From positions 1 through 46,095 of the forward strand of contig JAIRVG010000032.1 of assembly GCA_031253995.1 (NCBI GenBank): DNA of 46,095 bases, in the 5' to 3' direction. The translations under genes were made by a program, and so were the position numbers. The notes below the pieces were generated by a model. The model was not told the origin of the DNA. It did no database searches and worked only from the letters and a program-made list of their open reading frames with translations. Source of the DNA: Paucimonas sp. Lineage in GTDB: Bacteria; Pseudomonadota; Gammaproteobacteria; Pseudomonadales; Pseudomonadaceae. Position 1 is the first letter of the stretch, and each line of letters begins with the position of its first letter. This document shows, in pieces, positions 24,944 to 33,706 of the stretch.

Positions 24944-25233
24944 AACGTATCTGCTCGATCTACCGTAGTCCGCGCAAGAACGAAATGTACCTGTACCTGC
25001 TCAAGGCCGATGGCCTGAGCAAGGTGCCGGAAGCCTTGCTGCCGCTGTTCGGCACGCCGCAGCACGCCTTCGACGTGGTCCTGAGCCCCGAGCGCACCCT
25101 GGCCCGCGAAGACATCGCCAAGGTCCTGGAAAACCTCGACACCCAGGGCTATCACCTGCAGATGCCGCCGACCGAGGAGGAGTACATCGAACACCTCCCG
25201 GAAGAGCTGCTGCGCCGCAACGACCCGGTCTGA
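24940..25233 (+). CDS. YcgL-domain protein
   Basis: A 97-aa protein of the YcgL/DUF709 family ([56 protein letters not shown]). The start is TTG, four bases overlapping the rnd stop (TTGA); family proteins begin MKRICS, so this codon is used in spite of its rarity. The role is unknown, but genetic linkage with RNase D is recurrent. Confidence 0.85.
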   Translation: MKRICSIYRSPRKNEMYLYLLKADGLSKVPEALLPLFGTPQHAFDVVLSPERTLAREDIAKVLENLDTQGYHLQMPPTEEEYIEHLPEELLRRNDPV

Positions 25234-25298
25234 TCCCGTCCTTCGAGGGCCGGCCACCATGGCCGACCCTCCCGCCGTTCTGCAAGGTTGTAAACGAT

Positions 25299-26231
25299 AT
25301 GCGCGTTCTGATCGCCGAACAGGATCACGCCCTCTACGCCCGCCTGTTGCGCGAGGCTTGTCCCGAACTCGAAGTGCTGACCAGCGGCGACTCCGCCGAG
25401 CTGGCACGGCAGGCTGCGCAGTGCCCGGTGTGGCTGGGCCAGCCGGACCTGCTGGCAAGCCTGTTGCGCCAGGGCCATCGTCCGGACTGGGCGCAATCGA
25501 CCTGGGCCGGGATCACCCCGCTGCTGGCCGAGGGCCTGCCGCGTACTTACCGCCTGACCCGCGCCGTGGGGATCTTCGGCCAGGTCATGGCCGAATACAT
25601 GCTGACCTACATGCTCGGCCATGAGCGCGACGTGCTGACCCGCCTGATGAGCCAGGTCGAGCGCAAGTGGGATGGGCGTCCCGGGCGCAGCCTGGAAGGG
25701 CGTCGGGTGCTGATCGTCGGCACCGGCGACATCGGCTGCGAGGTGGCGCGCTTCCTCGTGCCGTTCGGTTGCAAGCTGTACGGCATCGCCAGTTCGCCCC
25801 GTGAGCTGGCGCCGTTCATCGAGGTAGGCGGGCTGGAGGATCTCGGCCGCCTGGTGGGGCAGGTGGACTATGTGCTCAACCTGCTGCCGGACACCCCGGC
25901 GACCCACGATGTCTACGACGCCGCGCTGTTCGCCCGCTTCAACCCGGAGGCGCTGTTCATCAATGCCGGGAGGGGCGTGGCGGTGGTCGATGGCGACCTG
26001 GTCGCGGCACTGGGCAAGGGGCACCTGGCCGGGGCGGTGATCGACGTGTGCCGGCAGGAGCCGCTGCCGCGCAATCATCCGTTCTGGACGGCGCTGGGGC
26101 TGCTGTTGACCGGGCACAGCTCGGCACCGACCTCGCCGGCGGCGATGGTGCGCTTGTTCGTGGAGAACCTGGGAGCCTACGGGCGGGGCGACGGGTTGCG
26201 CGGAGAAGTGGATTTCCAGCGGGGTTATTGA
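25299..26231 (+). CDS. D-2-hydroxyacid dehydrogenase
   Basis: The protein has 310 aa of the D-isomer-specific 2-hydroxyacid dehydrogenase family. Seen: NAD(P) motif VLIVGTGDIGCEVARFL, catalytic Arg in LFINAGRGVAVVDGDL, Glu in VIDVCRQEPLP, and His in LLTGHSSAPTSP. The N-terminal domain is short, as in the GhrA-like (glyoxylate/hydroxypyruvate reductase) branch, so reduction of small 2-keto acids is likely. It is convergent with the nitroreductase gene with a shared terminator hairpin. Confidence 0.85.
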   Translation: MRVLIAEQDHALYARLLREACPELEVLTSGDSAELARQAAQCPVWLGQPDLLASLLRQGHRPDWAQSTWAGITPLLAEGLPRTYRLTRAVGIFGQVMAEYMLTYMLGHERDVLTRLMSQVERKWDGRPGRSLEGRRVLIVGTGDIGCEVARFLVPFGCKLYGIASSPRELAPFIEVGGLEDLGRLVGQVDYVLNLLPDTPATHDVYDAALFARFNPEALFINAGRGVAVVDGDLVAALGKGHLAGAVIDVCRQEPLPRNHPFWTALGLLLTGHSSAPTSPAAMVRLFVENLGAYGRGDGLRGEVDFQRGY

Positions 26232-26254
26232 TTGGGACCGCAAAGCGGTCCCAA
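26232..26254. terminator. Bidirectional terminator between convergent genes
   Basis: Perfect 10-bp arms TTGGGACCGC and GCGGTCCCAA around AAA lie between the dehydrogenase stop (26231) and the nitroreductase stop (26260). Confidence 0.65.
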
Positions 26255-26259
26255 ACGCC

Positions 26260-26853
26260 TTACAGGGTGAAATCACCCTCGGCCGCCAGCTCGTTCAGCG
26301 GACGACGCGGGCTCGGCACTTCACGCGCCTGCAGGTACTCGGCCAGGGTCGCCTTGTCGCCCAGCTTGCCGATCGCCACGACCGCGTGCAGGTCGTAGCC
26401 TTCCGGGATCTTCAGCTCCTTGCGGGTCAGTTCCTGGTCGAAGCCGGCCATGCCGTGGGTGTGCCAGCCGCTGATGCTCGCCTGCAGCGCCAGGTGGCCC
26501 CAGGCGGAACCGGTGTCGAATTCGTGCCACAGCGCCGGGGTTTCCTCGCTGGCGCCCGGGGCGGTGAAGGTGGTCTTGGAAATCACGATCACCAGCGCCG
26601 ATGCATGCTGCGCCCAACTGCGGTTGAACTCGTTGAGCAGGCCCAGGTAGCGCTCCCAGTTCGGCGTGTCGCGGCGGGCGTAGAGGAACCGCCATGGCTG
26701 CGAGTTGTACGCCGATGGCGCCCAGCGCGCGGCTTCGAGGAAGCCCAGCAGGGTTTCCTCGCTGATGGCCTCGCCGGTGAAGGCGCGTGGCGACCAGCGC
26801 TGGATGAACTGTTCGTGAATGGCGTAGTCGGCAATACGTGGGTTGGCGCTCAT
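26260..26853 (-). CDS. Nitroreductase-family protein
   Basis: A 197-aa FMN enzyme of the nitroreductase family. FMN-contact motifs are RWSPRAFTGEAI near the N-terminus and RWAPSAYNSQPWRFLYARR. The middle has GSAWGHLALQASISGWHTHGMAGF, as in the small one-domain branch (YdjA/YfkO-like). It probably reduces quinones, nitro compounds or similar substrates with NAD(P)H; the substrate is unknown. It is a single gene with its own promoter region between it and the divergent gene at 27011. Confidence 0.85.
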   Translation of the reverse strand: MSANPRIADYAIHEQFIQRWSPRAFTGEAISEETLLGFLEAARWAPSAYNSQPWRFLYARRDTPNWERYLGLLNEFNRSWAQHASALVIVISKTTFTAPGASEETPALWHEFDTGSAWGHLALQASISGWHTHGMAGFDQELTRKELKIPEGYDLHAVVAIGKLGDKATLAEYLQAREVPSPRRPLNELAAEGDFTL

Positions 26854-27010
26854 TGGCGGGATCCTGATGGGGGGATGAGAACTGAAACGATTTGCAAAAC
26901 TACAACTGTCACCCGCACCCTGACAAGCGGTCTGGCAAAGCCGCAGCGCAGGTCCTAGACTGGCGCCGCCTGATGCAGGCTGAAGAATTTTGAAACAGGA
27001 TTACCGCAAC

Positions 27011-27460
27011 ATGCTGGCAAGCACCGAGCCGTTCTGGACCCGCAAGACCCTCGATCAGCTCGATCCCCAGGAATGGGAGTCGCTGTGCGACGGCTGTGGC
27101 CTGTGCTGCCTGCAGAAACTCGAAGACGAAGACGACAACAGCGTCTACTACACGCGGATCGCCTGCAAGCTGCTGGACCTCAAGACCTGCCAGTGCAGCG
27201 ACTACCCGCATCGCTTCGAGCACGTGCCGGACTGCATCCAGCTCACCCCGGGCAAGGCCGACCAGTTCAAATGGCTGCCGCCCACCTGCGGTTACCGCCT
27301 GGTCAGCGAGGGCAAGGACCTGCCGCGCTGGCATCACCTGGTCTGCGGCGATCGCGAGCAGGTGCACAAGCAGCGCATCTCGCAGTCCGGGCGCATGCTC
27401 AGCGAGAACAGCGTCGCCGAGGATGACTGGGAAGACTATCTGATATTCCGCGCCAGCTGA
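27011..27460 (+). CDS. YcgN-family (UPF0260) cysteine-cluster protein
   Basis: A 149-aa protein with Cys motifs: [17 protein letters not shown] (CxxCxxCC), [16 protein letters not shown] and [14 protein letters not shown]. This matches the CxxCxxCC/YkgJ-type zinc or iron-sulfur cluster family UPF0260. ATG 27011 fits the family length; a TTG at 26990 would add seven residues and has only a weak ribosome site. It is cytosolic, function unknown. Confidence 0.85.
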   Translation: MLASTEPFWTRKTLDQLDPQEWESLCDGCGLCCLQKLEDEDDNSVYYTRIACKLLDLKTCQCSDYPHRFEHVPDCIQLTPGKADQFKWLPPTCGYRLVSEGKDLPRWHHLVCGDREQVHKQRISQSGRMLSENSVAEDDWEDYLIFRAS

Positions 27461-27469
27461 GCTGGCGCG
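27449..27469 (+). terminator. Terminator overlapping the YcgN stop codon
   Basis: Arms CGCGCCAGC and GCTGGCGCG enclose the stop codon TGA itself as a three-base loop and are followed by TTTCG. Confidence 0.5.
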
Positions 27470-27496
27470 TTTCGCGTTCGAACAAGGAGTCGGGCA

Positions 27497-28717
27497 ATGC
27501 CTGTGCGTCACCCTCTGGCGTGGGTCGTGTTGCTGTTGGCGAGCAATGTCGCCTGGGCGAAGAAAGTCGATCTGGATTACCACGTGCGCCTGCTGCCGCA
27601 GAGCGGCCAAGCCGAGGTACGCGTGACCCTGGCCGATGGCGCCCAGGTGCGCAGCCTGGATTTCGACCTGGGCAAGGAAGGCCTGTACAGCGACTTCAAG
27701 GCCGACGGCCCGTGGCAACTGCAGCCCGACAACCAGCGCGGGCGCTGGCAACCGGCCTCCGGCAAGGCCAGCCTGACCTACCGGGTGCGCCTCAACCACA
27801 AGCTGAAGAACGGTAGCTACGACAGCCGTATCGCGCCCAACTGGGCGCTGTTCCGCGGCGACGACCTGGTTCCGGCCGCGCGCCTCGACCAGCAGGACGG
27901 TACCGAACTGGTGGCGCGCCTGAGCGTCGACCTGCCGACGGGCTGGAGCAGCATCGAGACCGCCTGGCCGCGGGTGGGCAAGCAGCGTTTCCGCATCGAC
28001 AACGTCTCGCGCCTGTTCGACCGGCCCACCGGCTGGATGCTTGCCGGCACGGTGGGCGCGCGACGGGCGCGGCTCGGCGAGACCGAGATCAGCGTGGCCG
28101 GCCCGGTGGGGCAGGGCCTGCGCCGGATGGATGCGCTGACCTTGCTGACCTTCGTCTGGCCGCAGTACCAGGCGGTGTTCCCGCGCAATCCGCCGAAGCT
28201 GCTGCTGGTCGGTGCTCGTGAGCACCTGTGGCGCGGAGCGCGCGCGGCGAACAACTCGATCTACCTCAACAGCGCCACGCCGCTGGTGGGCGAGAACGGC
28301 AGCAGCCCGTTGCTGCGCGAGCTGGTGCGGGTGTTCGCGCGGATCAACGACCGTGAGGACAGTGACTGGATCGGCGAGGGGCTGGCGGAGTACTACGCCA
28401 CCGAATTGTTGCGCCGGGCTGGCGGGATCAGTGATGACCGCTACCAGGCGTTGCAGGCGCGGCTGGCCAGGGAGAGCAAGGCGGTGACCAGCCTGCGCGG
28501 CGCGCAGGTCAATGCTGCGACCATCGCCCGGGCGGTGCTGCTGTTGCAGGCGCTGGACCGGGAGATCCGCATCCATACCCACAACAAGCAGTCGCTGGAT
28601 GACCTGGTACGGGCGTTGATGCGCCTGAACAGCGTGAATACGGCGGAGTTCGTGCAGTTGGCGGAGAGCGTGCTGGGGCGGGAGTCGGAGGTTCTGCAGA
28701 GTTCCCTGCTGCAGTGA
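27497..28717 (+). CDS. Exported M61-like protein without zinc-binding residues
   Basis: The protein has 406 aa with a signal peptide (MPVRHPLAWVVLLLASNVAWA). A beta-rich N-terminal domain (about 25-200) resembles the start of M61 glycyl-aminopeptidase-like proteins. The gluzincin region reads LLRELVRVFARI (R274-E275-L-V-R278), where an active enzyme has HELVH, and WIGEGLAEYYATELL, where the third ligand Glu lies. Both metal-binding His are Arg here, so it is probably a non-catalytic pseudopeptidase. It might bind peptides or other envelope proteins. The gene stands alone after a terminator and ends at a strong hairpin. Confidence 0.7.
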   Translation: MPVRHPLAWVVLLLASNVAWAKKVDLDYHVRLLPQSGQAEVRVTLADGAQVRSLDFDLGKEGLYSDFKADGPWQLQPDNQRGRWQPASGKASLTYRVRLNHKLKNGSYDSRIAPNWALFRGDDLVPAARLDQQDGTELVARLSVDLPTGWSSIETAWPRVGKQRFRIDNVSRLFDRPTGWMLAGTVGARRARLGETEISVAGPVGQGLRRMDALTLLTFVWPQYQAVFPRNPPKLLLVGAREHLWRGARAANNSIYLNSATPLVGENGSSPLLRELVRVFARINDREDSDWIGEGLAEYYATELLRRAGGISDDRYQALQARLARESKAVTSLRGAQVNAATIARAVLLLQALDREIRIHTHNKQSLDDLVRALMRLNSVNTAEFVQLAESVLGRESEVLQSSLLQ

Positions 28718-28723
28718 TCTGCC

Positions 28724-28765
28724 TTGAGGGCCCTATCGTGGGTGAACCTGCGATAGGGCCCTCAA
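28724..28765. terminator. Bidirectional hairpin with REP-like arms
   Basis: Perfect 15-bp arms TTGAGGGCCCTATCG and CGATAGGGCCCTCAA with a 12-base loop lie between two convergent genes. The GGGCCCTATCG arm is shared with the outer ends of the REP hairpins at 37401 and 41863, so it may be a shortened REP. Confidence 0.65.
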
Positions 28766-28779
28766 GAACACTGCAAAAG

Positions 28780-29142
28780 TCAGGGCTTGGGACTTGCCAG
28801 GGAGTCATTCCCGGTTACTGTCGCACTCTTGGTCGCCGCCTCGGCCGCATCCCTCAACTGCTTCAGTTCGCTCCCGGTACGCTCGATCTTCGCCCGGATC
28901 CCGTCCAGGTCCTGGCGCCCGCGCTCCAGCAGGCTCTTGGCCGAGCAGTGCCCGGTCACCCCACGGGCCAATACCGCGCCACCAATGGCGATCTGGATCA
29001 GGCCCAGCAGCCCACCCCGACGCAACCCCTTGCCGACCATGACCACCCCGGTGGCCACCGAGCCAGCGCGTTCCCAGCCGGTGACATTGTGTTCAGGGTT
29101 GCTCTGGAACGGCGTTGCCGGGATCTCAAGTTTCTGGCGCAT
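28780..29142 (-). CDS. DUF2892-type small membrane protein
   Basis: A 120-aa protein. The N-terminal part NPEHNVTGWERAGSVATGVVMVGKGLRRGGLLGLIQIAIGGAVLARGVTGHC fits the DUF2892/YgaP-tail membrane family, with two hydrophobic segments. The tail is a charged coiled coil (ERGRQDLDGIRAKIERTGSELKQLRDAAEAA). The role is unknown. It is convergent with the M61-like gene. Confidence 0.7.
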   Translation of the reverse strand: MRQKLEIPATPFQSNPEHNVTGWERAGSVATGVVMVGKGLRRGGLLGLIQIAIGGAVLARGVTGHCSAKSLLERGRQDLDGIRAKIERTGSELKQLRDAAEAATKSATVTGNDSLASPKP

Positions 29143-29209
29143 GGGCGCTTCTCCTCGTGAGTGACGTGATAGTCAGCAGACCGCCAGCCCGCAGCCGGCG
29201 TTCAATCGC

Positions 29210-29680
29210 TTACTTGAACTTGGGCCCGGAACGGGTGTTGAGGCCCTTGGCCATGCGGTCGTAGAGCACCACGTTGACCGTGGCCGCGAGGTTCATGCAG
29301 CCGTTGGTCGGGATGTAGATGGTCTCTTCGCACCAGGCGCGGACGTCGTCGTCCAGGGTGCCGTCTTCCGGCCCGAAGATGTAGATCGCCCGGTCCGGGT
29401 GGGTGTATTCCGGCAGCGGGCGGGCGCCCTCCACCAGTTCGACAGCCACCGGCGTGCAGCCCAGGGGAATGATCTTCTGCAGGTCGTCGATGCCGATCAG
29501 CGGGATGTCGTAGTGCACCCGCTTGGTGTCGGTGACGAAGTCACGGGCACGCTCGTAGCGCTTGCCGGTGTAGAACACCGAGTTGACGCCATAGCAGCCG
29601 GCGGCGCGCATCACCGAGCCGACGTTCTCAGGGGATTTGGGGTTGTACAGGCCGATGCAGCTGTACCTTTTGTTCGCCAC
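29210..29680 (-). CDS. TrmH/SpoU-family RNA methyltransferase
   Basis: A 156-aa SPOUT methyltransferase. The three family motifs are KSPENVGSVMRAAGCYG, AIYIFGPEDGTLDDDV and YIPTNGCMNLAATVNVVLYD, which together form the knotted SAM site. It should 2'-O-methylate tRNA or rRNA; the target position is not evident. GTG 29680 behind GAAGGG is the start, giving VANKRYSCIGLYNPKS; the long upstream extension to 29887 runs through the yajD gene region and is not real. It lies 60 bases after yajD on the same strand. Confidence 0.85.
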   Translation of the reverse strand: MANKRYSCIGLYNPKSPENVGSVMRAAGCYGVNSVFYTGKRYERARDFVTDTKRVHYDIPLIGIDDLQKIIPLGCTPVAVELVEGARPLPEYTHPDRAIYIFGPEDGTLDDDVRAWCEETIYIPTNGCMNLAATVNVVLYDRMAKGLNTRSGPKFK

Positions 29681-29739
29681 GTGCCGGGCCCTTCGCAAAA
29701 AAGACGCGATTATACGGGCCCGGGCACGGGCGGGCGAAC

Positions 29740-30117
29740 TCAGTCGTCCTTCTTGCCCAGCAACCCGGCCAGGCCGGCGAACGGATTGTGCGTGGCCTTG
29801 GCGATCGACGGCGTGCTCAGCGAGCCTTCGCTGAAGTACTGCTGGTCGGTGTAGCGGGCGTGCTCGTTGTCGTGGCAGTACAGGCACAGCAGCTCCCAGT
29901 TGGAGCCGTCCTGTGGGTTGTTGTCGTGGTTGTGGTCGCGGTGGTGCACCGTCAGTTCGCTCAGGCGCTTGCCCGAGAACTCGCGGGCGCAGCGGCCGCA
30001 GACGTGGGGGTACATGCGCAGGGCTTTCTGGCGATAGCCCCGTTCGTCGTCGCGCTTGGCGTCGGCGAGGATGCGGTCGAGCCGCGCGGTGGCGGCAGCG
30101 GAGGAGGATTGGGTCAT
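29740..30117 (-). CDS. YajD-family HNH nuclease
   Basis: A 125-aa protein. The HNH/zinc pattern is complete: CGRCAREF, LTVHHRDHNHDNNPQDGSNWELLCLYCHDNEH, with two CxxC pairs and the HH..N..H catalytic core. The family is YajD, a conserved putative endonuclease of unknown biological target. ATG 30117 is selected by length. It is in tandem with the TrmH-family gene. Confidence 0.85.
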   Translation of the reverse strand: MTQSSSAAATARLDRILADAKRDDERGYRQKALRMYPHVCGRCAREFSGKRLSELTVHHRDHNHDNNPQDGSNWELLCLYCHDNEHARYTDQQYFSEGSLSTPSIAKATHNPFAGLAGLLGKKDD

Positions 30118-30240
30118 TGTTGTGCCTTCAGGTGTTTCACGGTTTTGACGCCAGTTTAGCGCCACCGCGCCGCGCTGGGCAGGCAATCCGCCACACGGCG
30201 GAGTAGGCTGTAGGGCGTGACCTCGAACAGGAGCCTTTCA

Positions 30241-30513
30241 ATGCGTCTGACGAGCATCGTGTTCTGCTGTATCGCCAGCCTGGCCACCGCCCAGGCCGAA
30301 GACCTGCAACCACGGGTCATCGGCCCCGCGCCCGGCGCGCCGGGCACACCGACGCCCACGCCCTACCCGCAAGTGACCCCGCCGCAGGCGCCGCGGGCCA
30401 ACGACGGCAAGCCGGGCGGCCCGCTGCTGCCGCCAATGCCCTTGCCATCACCACCCCGCGACCAGCCACTACCGGGCCTGACACCCGATCCGGACAAGGC
30501 GAAGGACGGCTAG
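30241..30513 (+). CDS. Small proline-rich exported protein
   Basis: A 90-aa product with a signal peptide (MRLTSIVFCCIASLATAQA). The mature part is mainly Pro, Gly and Thr (PAPGAPGTPTPTPYPQVTPP, PPMPLPSPPRDQPLP), so it is probably disordered in the periplasm. A good AGGAG lies before ATG 30241. It is convergent with the next gene, their ends overlapping by four bases. No function is recognised. Confidence 0.6.
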   Translation: MRLTSIVFCCIASLATAQAEDLQPRVIGPAPGAPGTPTPTPYPQVTPPQAPRANDGKPGGPLLPPMPLPSPPRDQPLPGLTPDPDKAKDG

Positions 30514-30983
30514 ACCTGCTGCGCCAGCAACTGCCCATCCACCATGCGCAGCCGCTTCGACAACGCCACCGCCAGCGCCCGGATCACCTTGGCGGCGATC
30601 TTCGGCGCATCGTTGAGCATCTTCTCCAGCGCGTCCTTGCCCAGGCTGAGCAACTGGCAATCGCTGGCGGCGACGCAGGAGGCCGAGCGCCGCTCGCCGT
30701 CCAGCACCGCCATCTCGCCGAAGGCGCGGCCCTTGCGCAGCACGGCGATCTCCACCTCGCGGCCCTCGGCATCGGTCTTGCGCACCGACACCAGGCCGGA
30801 AACGATCAGGCACATGAAGGTGCCGGCATCGCCTTCGCGGAAGATTTCCTGGCCGGCGCTCATGGCGCTGAGGGCGAAGTAGCCGGCGGCCGCGGCGAAG
30901 TCGCCGGGCTGCAGTTGGTCGAAGAGGCCGCTGTCCATGAGCAGGTCGCGGATTTCGTTGTTGAGAAGGGAGGCATCAGGCAT
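30510..30983 (-). CDS. Cyclic-nucleotide-binding-domain protein
   Basis: A 157-aa protein consisting almost only of a Crp-type cNMP-binding domain (AGQEIFREGDAGTFMCLIVSGLVSVRK; GRAFGEMAVLDGERRSASCVAASDCQLLSL). The FGEMAVLDGERRSASCVA segment is the phosphate-binding cassette. No DNA-binding helix-turn-helix follows, so it is a stand-alone sensor and not a transcription factor. The partner is unknown. ATG 30983 (MPDASLL) is used. It lies 86 bases after ptrB on the same strand. Confidence 0.85.
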   Translation of the reverse strand: MPDASLLNNEIRDLLMDSGLFDQLQPGDFAAAAGYFALSAMSAGQEIFREGDAGTFMCLIVSGLVSVRKTDAEGREVEIAVLRKGRAFGEMAVLDGERRSASCVAASDCQLLSLGKDALEKMLNDAPKIAAKVIRALAVALSKRLRMVDGQLLAQQV

Positions 30984-31068
30984 CGCGTTCGGTCTTTTGT
31001 TGTCGGTCTGGAAGAGATCGCACCGCGACGGGCGCCGCGGTGCAAGCTCAGACAACGAAAAATGCGAT

Positions 31069-33120
31069 TTACACCACAGCCAGCTGATTCAGGACGAAGG
31101 CGTACTCCAGGGCCACGTCGCGCAGCCCCTGGTAGCGACCGCTCATGCCGCCGTGGCCGGCGCCCAGTTCGGTCTTGAGCAGCAGCGGGTTGTCGTCGGT
31201 CCTGGTCACCCGCAGCTTGGCCACCCACTTGGCCGCTTCCCAGTACTGCACGCGGCTATCGTTGTAGCCGGCGATCACCAGCATCGCCGGGTAGGCCTGG
31301 GCGCTGACGTTCTCGTAGGGCGCGTAGGCCTTGATCCGCGCATACACCTCGGGCTCCTGCGGGTTGCCCCATTCGTCGTATTCGGTGACGGTGAGCGGCA
31401 GGTCGGGGTCGAGCATGGTGTTGAGGGTGTCGACGAACGGCACCTCGGCGATGGCTACCTTGAACAGCTCCGGACGCTGGTTGAGCACCGCGCCGATCAG
31501 CAGGCCGCCGGCGCTGCCGCCACTGATCGCCAGGCGCTCGGCGCTGGTCACGCCTTCGGCGATCAGGTGCTCGGCGCAGGCGATGAAGTCGCTGAAGGTG
31601 TTGGCCTTGTGTTCCTGCTTGCCGGCGCGGTACCAGGCTTCGCCCAGCTCGCCGCCGCCGCGCACATGGGCGATGGCGAAGGCCACGCCACGCTCCAGCA
31701 GGCTCAGGCGCGCATGGGAGAACCACGGGTCGAGGCTCGAACCGTAGGCACCGTAGCCGTACAGGTACAGCGGCACCGGCTTGCCGACATCGGCACGGCG
31801 CTGCACCAGGCTGATGGGCACCAGGGTGCCGTCGTTGGCGCGGGCCCACAGGCGCTGGCTGACATAGTCGTCGGCATCGAAGGGGCCGAGCACCGGGGTC
31901 TGCTTGAGCACCTTCTGTTCACCGCTGGCCAGGTCCAGCTGGCGCACCTGCGCCGGGCGGTTCAGCGCCTCGTAGCGCAGGCGGATACGCGGGCTGACGA
32001 ACTCCAGGCTGTCCTGCACGTACAGGCTGTAGGCCGCGTCCGGCAGTTGCACGCGGTAGGCCGGCAGGCCTGCCGGACGTACCTCGATCACCGGCAGGCC
32101 GCCTTCGCGCAGGCTCAGGGTCAGGGCTTCGGCATTGAGGGTCAGGCCGTCGAGCATCACGTCGTCGCGGTGCGCCACCAGCACCTGCCACTGCTCGCGG
32201 GTCGGCACGCGGTCGCCCGGTGCGTGGAACAGGGCGAAGTTGATGCCGTCCTGGTTGCTGCGCACGAACCAGCGCCATTCACCGTCCAGCTTGCCGTGGT
32301 CGAGGTCGTACTCGTGGTCCTCGACCCGCGGTGCCACGCACTGGAAGGGCTGCTCCGGGGTGTCGGCATCGAGGACCCAGGATTCGCTGGTGGTCTTGCT
32401 GTTGAGGGTCAGCACCAGCTGGCGCTCGGAGCTGGTGCGGTAGCAGTGCAGGAAGAAGCGGCCGTCCTGTTCCTCGAACACGGTCTGCGCGTCGGCGCTG
32501 CCGAGGCGGTGGCGGCGCAGGCGGAAGGGGCGGTGGGTATCGTCCAGCTCGGTGAAGAACAGGGTCTGGCTGTCGTTGGCCCAGGTCATGCTGCCGTCGC
32601 AGTCGTCGAACGGCAGTTCGCTGATCGAGCCGTCGGCCAGTTCCTTCACATACAGGGTGTAGATCTCGTCGCCGCTGGTATCCAGGCTGTAGGCCAGGCG
32701 CTGGTGGTCAGGGCTGATGTTGAAGGCGCCGAGGCTGAGGAAACCGCCGGCGGCCAGGGCGTTGGGGTCGAGCAGCAGTTCCTCGCGGTTTTCGTCCACG
32801 GTGTTGGAATCGTCCGCCGGGCGCGGGCAGCGGTAGTGGCGGGGATATTCGTCGCCGGCGGTGGTGCGGGTGTAGTACAGATACGGGCCCCAGGGCGACG
32901 GCAGCGACAGGTCGGTTTCGAGGATGCGGCCCTTGATTTCCTCGAACAGCTGCTCGCGCAAATCGGCCTGGCCGGCCAGTTGCGCCTCCTGGAAGGCATT
33001 CTCCGCTTCCAGGTAGGCCATCACTTCCGGGGCGTCGCGTTCCTGCAGCCAGGCATAGGGATCCGTGCCGTCCGCGCGGCGTGCGATCGGGGCGGAAGGG
33101 GCGTTGGCGGTGGAGGACAT
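31069..33120 (-). CDS. ptrB: Oligopeptidase B (prolyl oligopeptidase family S9)
   Basis: The protein has 683 aa. The N-terminal beta-propeller spans about residues 70-400 (YARPHYRCPRP-type start; WVLDADTPEQPFQCV). The alpha/beta-hydrolase domain has the nucleophile in AISGGSAGGLL, the Asp in AGYNDSRVQYWEAAKW and the His in GAGHGGMSG. It cleaves after basic residues of short peptides in the cytosol. ATG 33120 is used; the longer frame has no ribosome site. It is divergent from the membrane-protein gene at 33203. Confidence 0.9.
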   Translation of the reverse strand: MSSTANAPSAPIARRADGTDPYAWLQERDAPEVMAYLEAENAFQEAQLAGQADLREQLFEEIKGRILETDLSLPSPWGPYLYYTRTTAGDEYPRHYRCPRPADDSNTVDENREELLLDPNALAAGGFLSLGAFNISPDHQRLAYSLDTSGDEIYTLYVKELADGSISELPFDDCDGSMTWANDSQTLFFTELDDTHRPFRLRRHRLGSADAQTVFEEQDGRFFLHCYRTSSERQLVLTLNSKTTSESWVLDADTPEQPFQCVAPRVEDHEYDLDHGKLDGEWRWFVRSNQDGINFALFHAPGDRVPTREQWQVLVAHRDDVMLDGLTLNAEALTLSLREGGLPVIEVRPAGLPAYRVQLPDAAYSLYVQDSLEFVSPRIRLRYEALNRPAQVRQLDLASGEQKVLKQTPVLGPFDADDYVSQRLWARANDGTLVPISLVQRRADVGKPVPLYLYGYGAYGSSLDPWFSHARLSLLERGVAFAIAHVRGGGELGEAWYRAGKQEHKANTFSDFIACAEHLIAEGVTSAERLAISGGSAGGLLIGAVLNQRPELFKVAIAEVPFVDTLNTMLDPDLPLTVTEYDEWGNPQEPEVYARIKAYAPYENVSAQAYPAMLVIAGYNDSRVQYWEAAKWVAKLRVTRTDDNPLLLKTELGAGHGGMSGRYQGLRDVALEYAFVLNQLAVV

Positions 33121-33202
33121 GTGCGGTTCCTTGGCTGGGGGGCGCCTGCGCGCGGAAAAATCGTTATCATAAGCGCCTGTTTGCCTACCTTCCACGGACG
33201 CC

Positions 33203-33685
33203 ATGACCGAAAACGACTATCTGCTCGCCTGGGGCCTGTATGCCCTGGCCGCCCTGGGTTGCCTGTGGGTAGGCTTTCGCCTCACCGGCTGGATGTGGCG
33301 CTGGCTGCGCGAGCCGCTGCGCCTGCTGGCGGCGGTGCTGCTGCTGACCCCGACCATCGTCGACCCGGCCAAGGACATCTTCGCCCCGGCCATCGCCATC
33401 ACCGCCCTGGACCTTGCCTTCAAGGTCGGCAACAACGTCTGGCGCGCTGCCTCGGACCTGGCGATGTACGGCATGATCGCCTTCGCCCTGTACCTGATCT
33501 TCGTCGCCATCCGCATGCCCCTGGAGGCCCGCGCCCGGGCCCGTCGCGAGCGTGCCGAGGCCGCCGCCAGGCGTGATGCCGAGGAAGCGGCCGCCGAGCC
33601 GCTGGACAGCCGCGAGCGCTACCGCAACGAGCCGCCCGAGCCATCCCGTGGCGGTCCGCGCCAGCGCTTCGAACCCCGTCTCTGA
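33203..33685 (+). CDS. Conserved membrane protein of unknown function
   Basis: A 160-aa protein. It has three likely membrane segments (YLLAWGLYALAALGCLWVGF, PLRLLAAVLLLTPTIV, LAMYGMIAFALYLIFVAI) and a C-terminal charged, Arg/Glu/Ala-rich tail of about 50 residues in the cytosol. No family name is certain. It is the first of a plus-strand series (33203, 33707, 34494, 35036) with short spacings, so perhaps one transcript. Confidence 0.7.
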   Translation: MTENDYLLAWGLYALAALGCLWVGFRLTGWMWRWLREPLRLLAAVLLLTPTIVDPAKDIFAPAIAITALDLAFKVGNNVWRAASDLAMYGMIAFALYLIFVAIRMPLEARARARRERAEAAARRDAEEAAAEPLDSRERYRNEPPEPSRGGPRQRFEPRL

Positions 33686-33706
33686 CCGCAGCCCTGGAGC
33701 GAGAGC

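Noticed and set aside
26909..28582. 557-codon open frame antisense to the YcgN and M61-like genes
   Set aside because: Both plus-strand genes have motifs or signal peptides; this frame has none.
30937..33576. 879-codon open frame antisense to ptrB and running into the next gene
   Set aside because: The ptrB frame shows complete catalytic motifs; the antisense product is low-complexity Val/Ala/Gln text typical of shadows.
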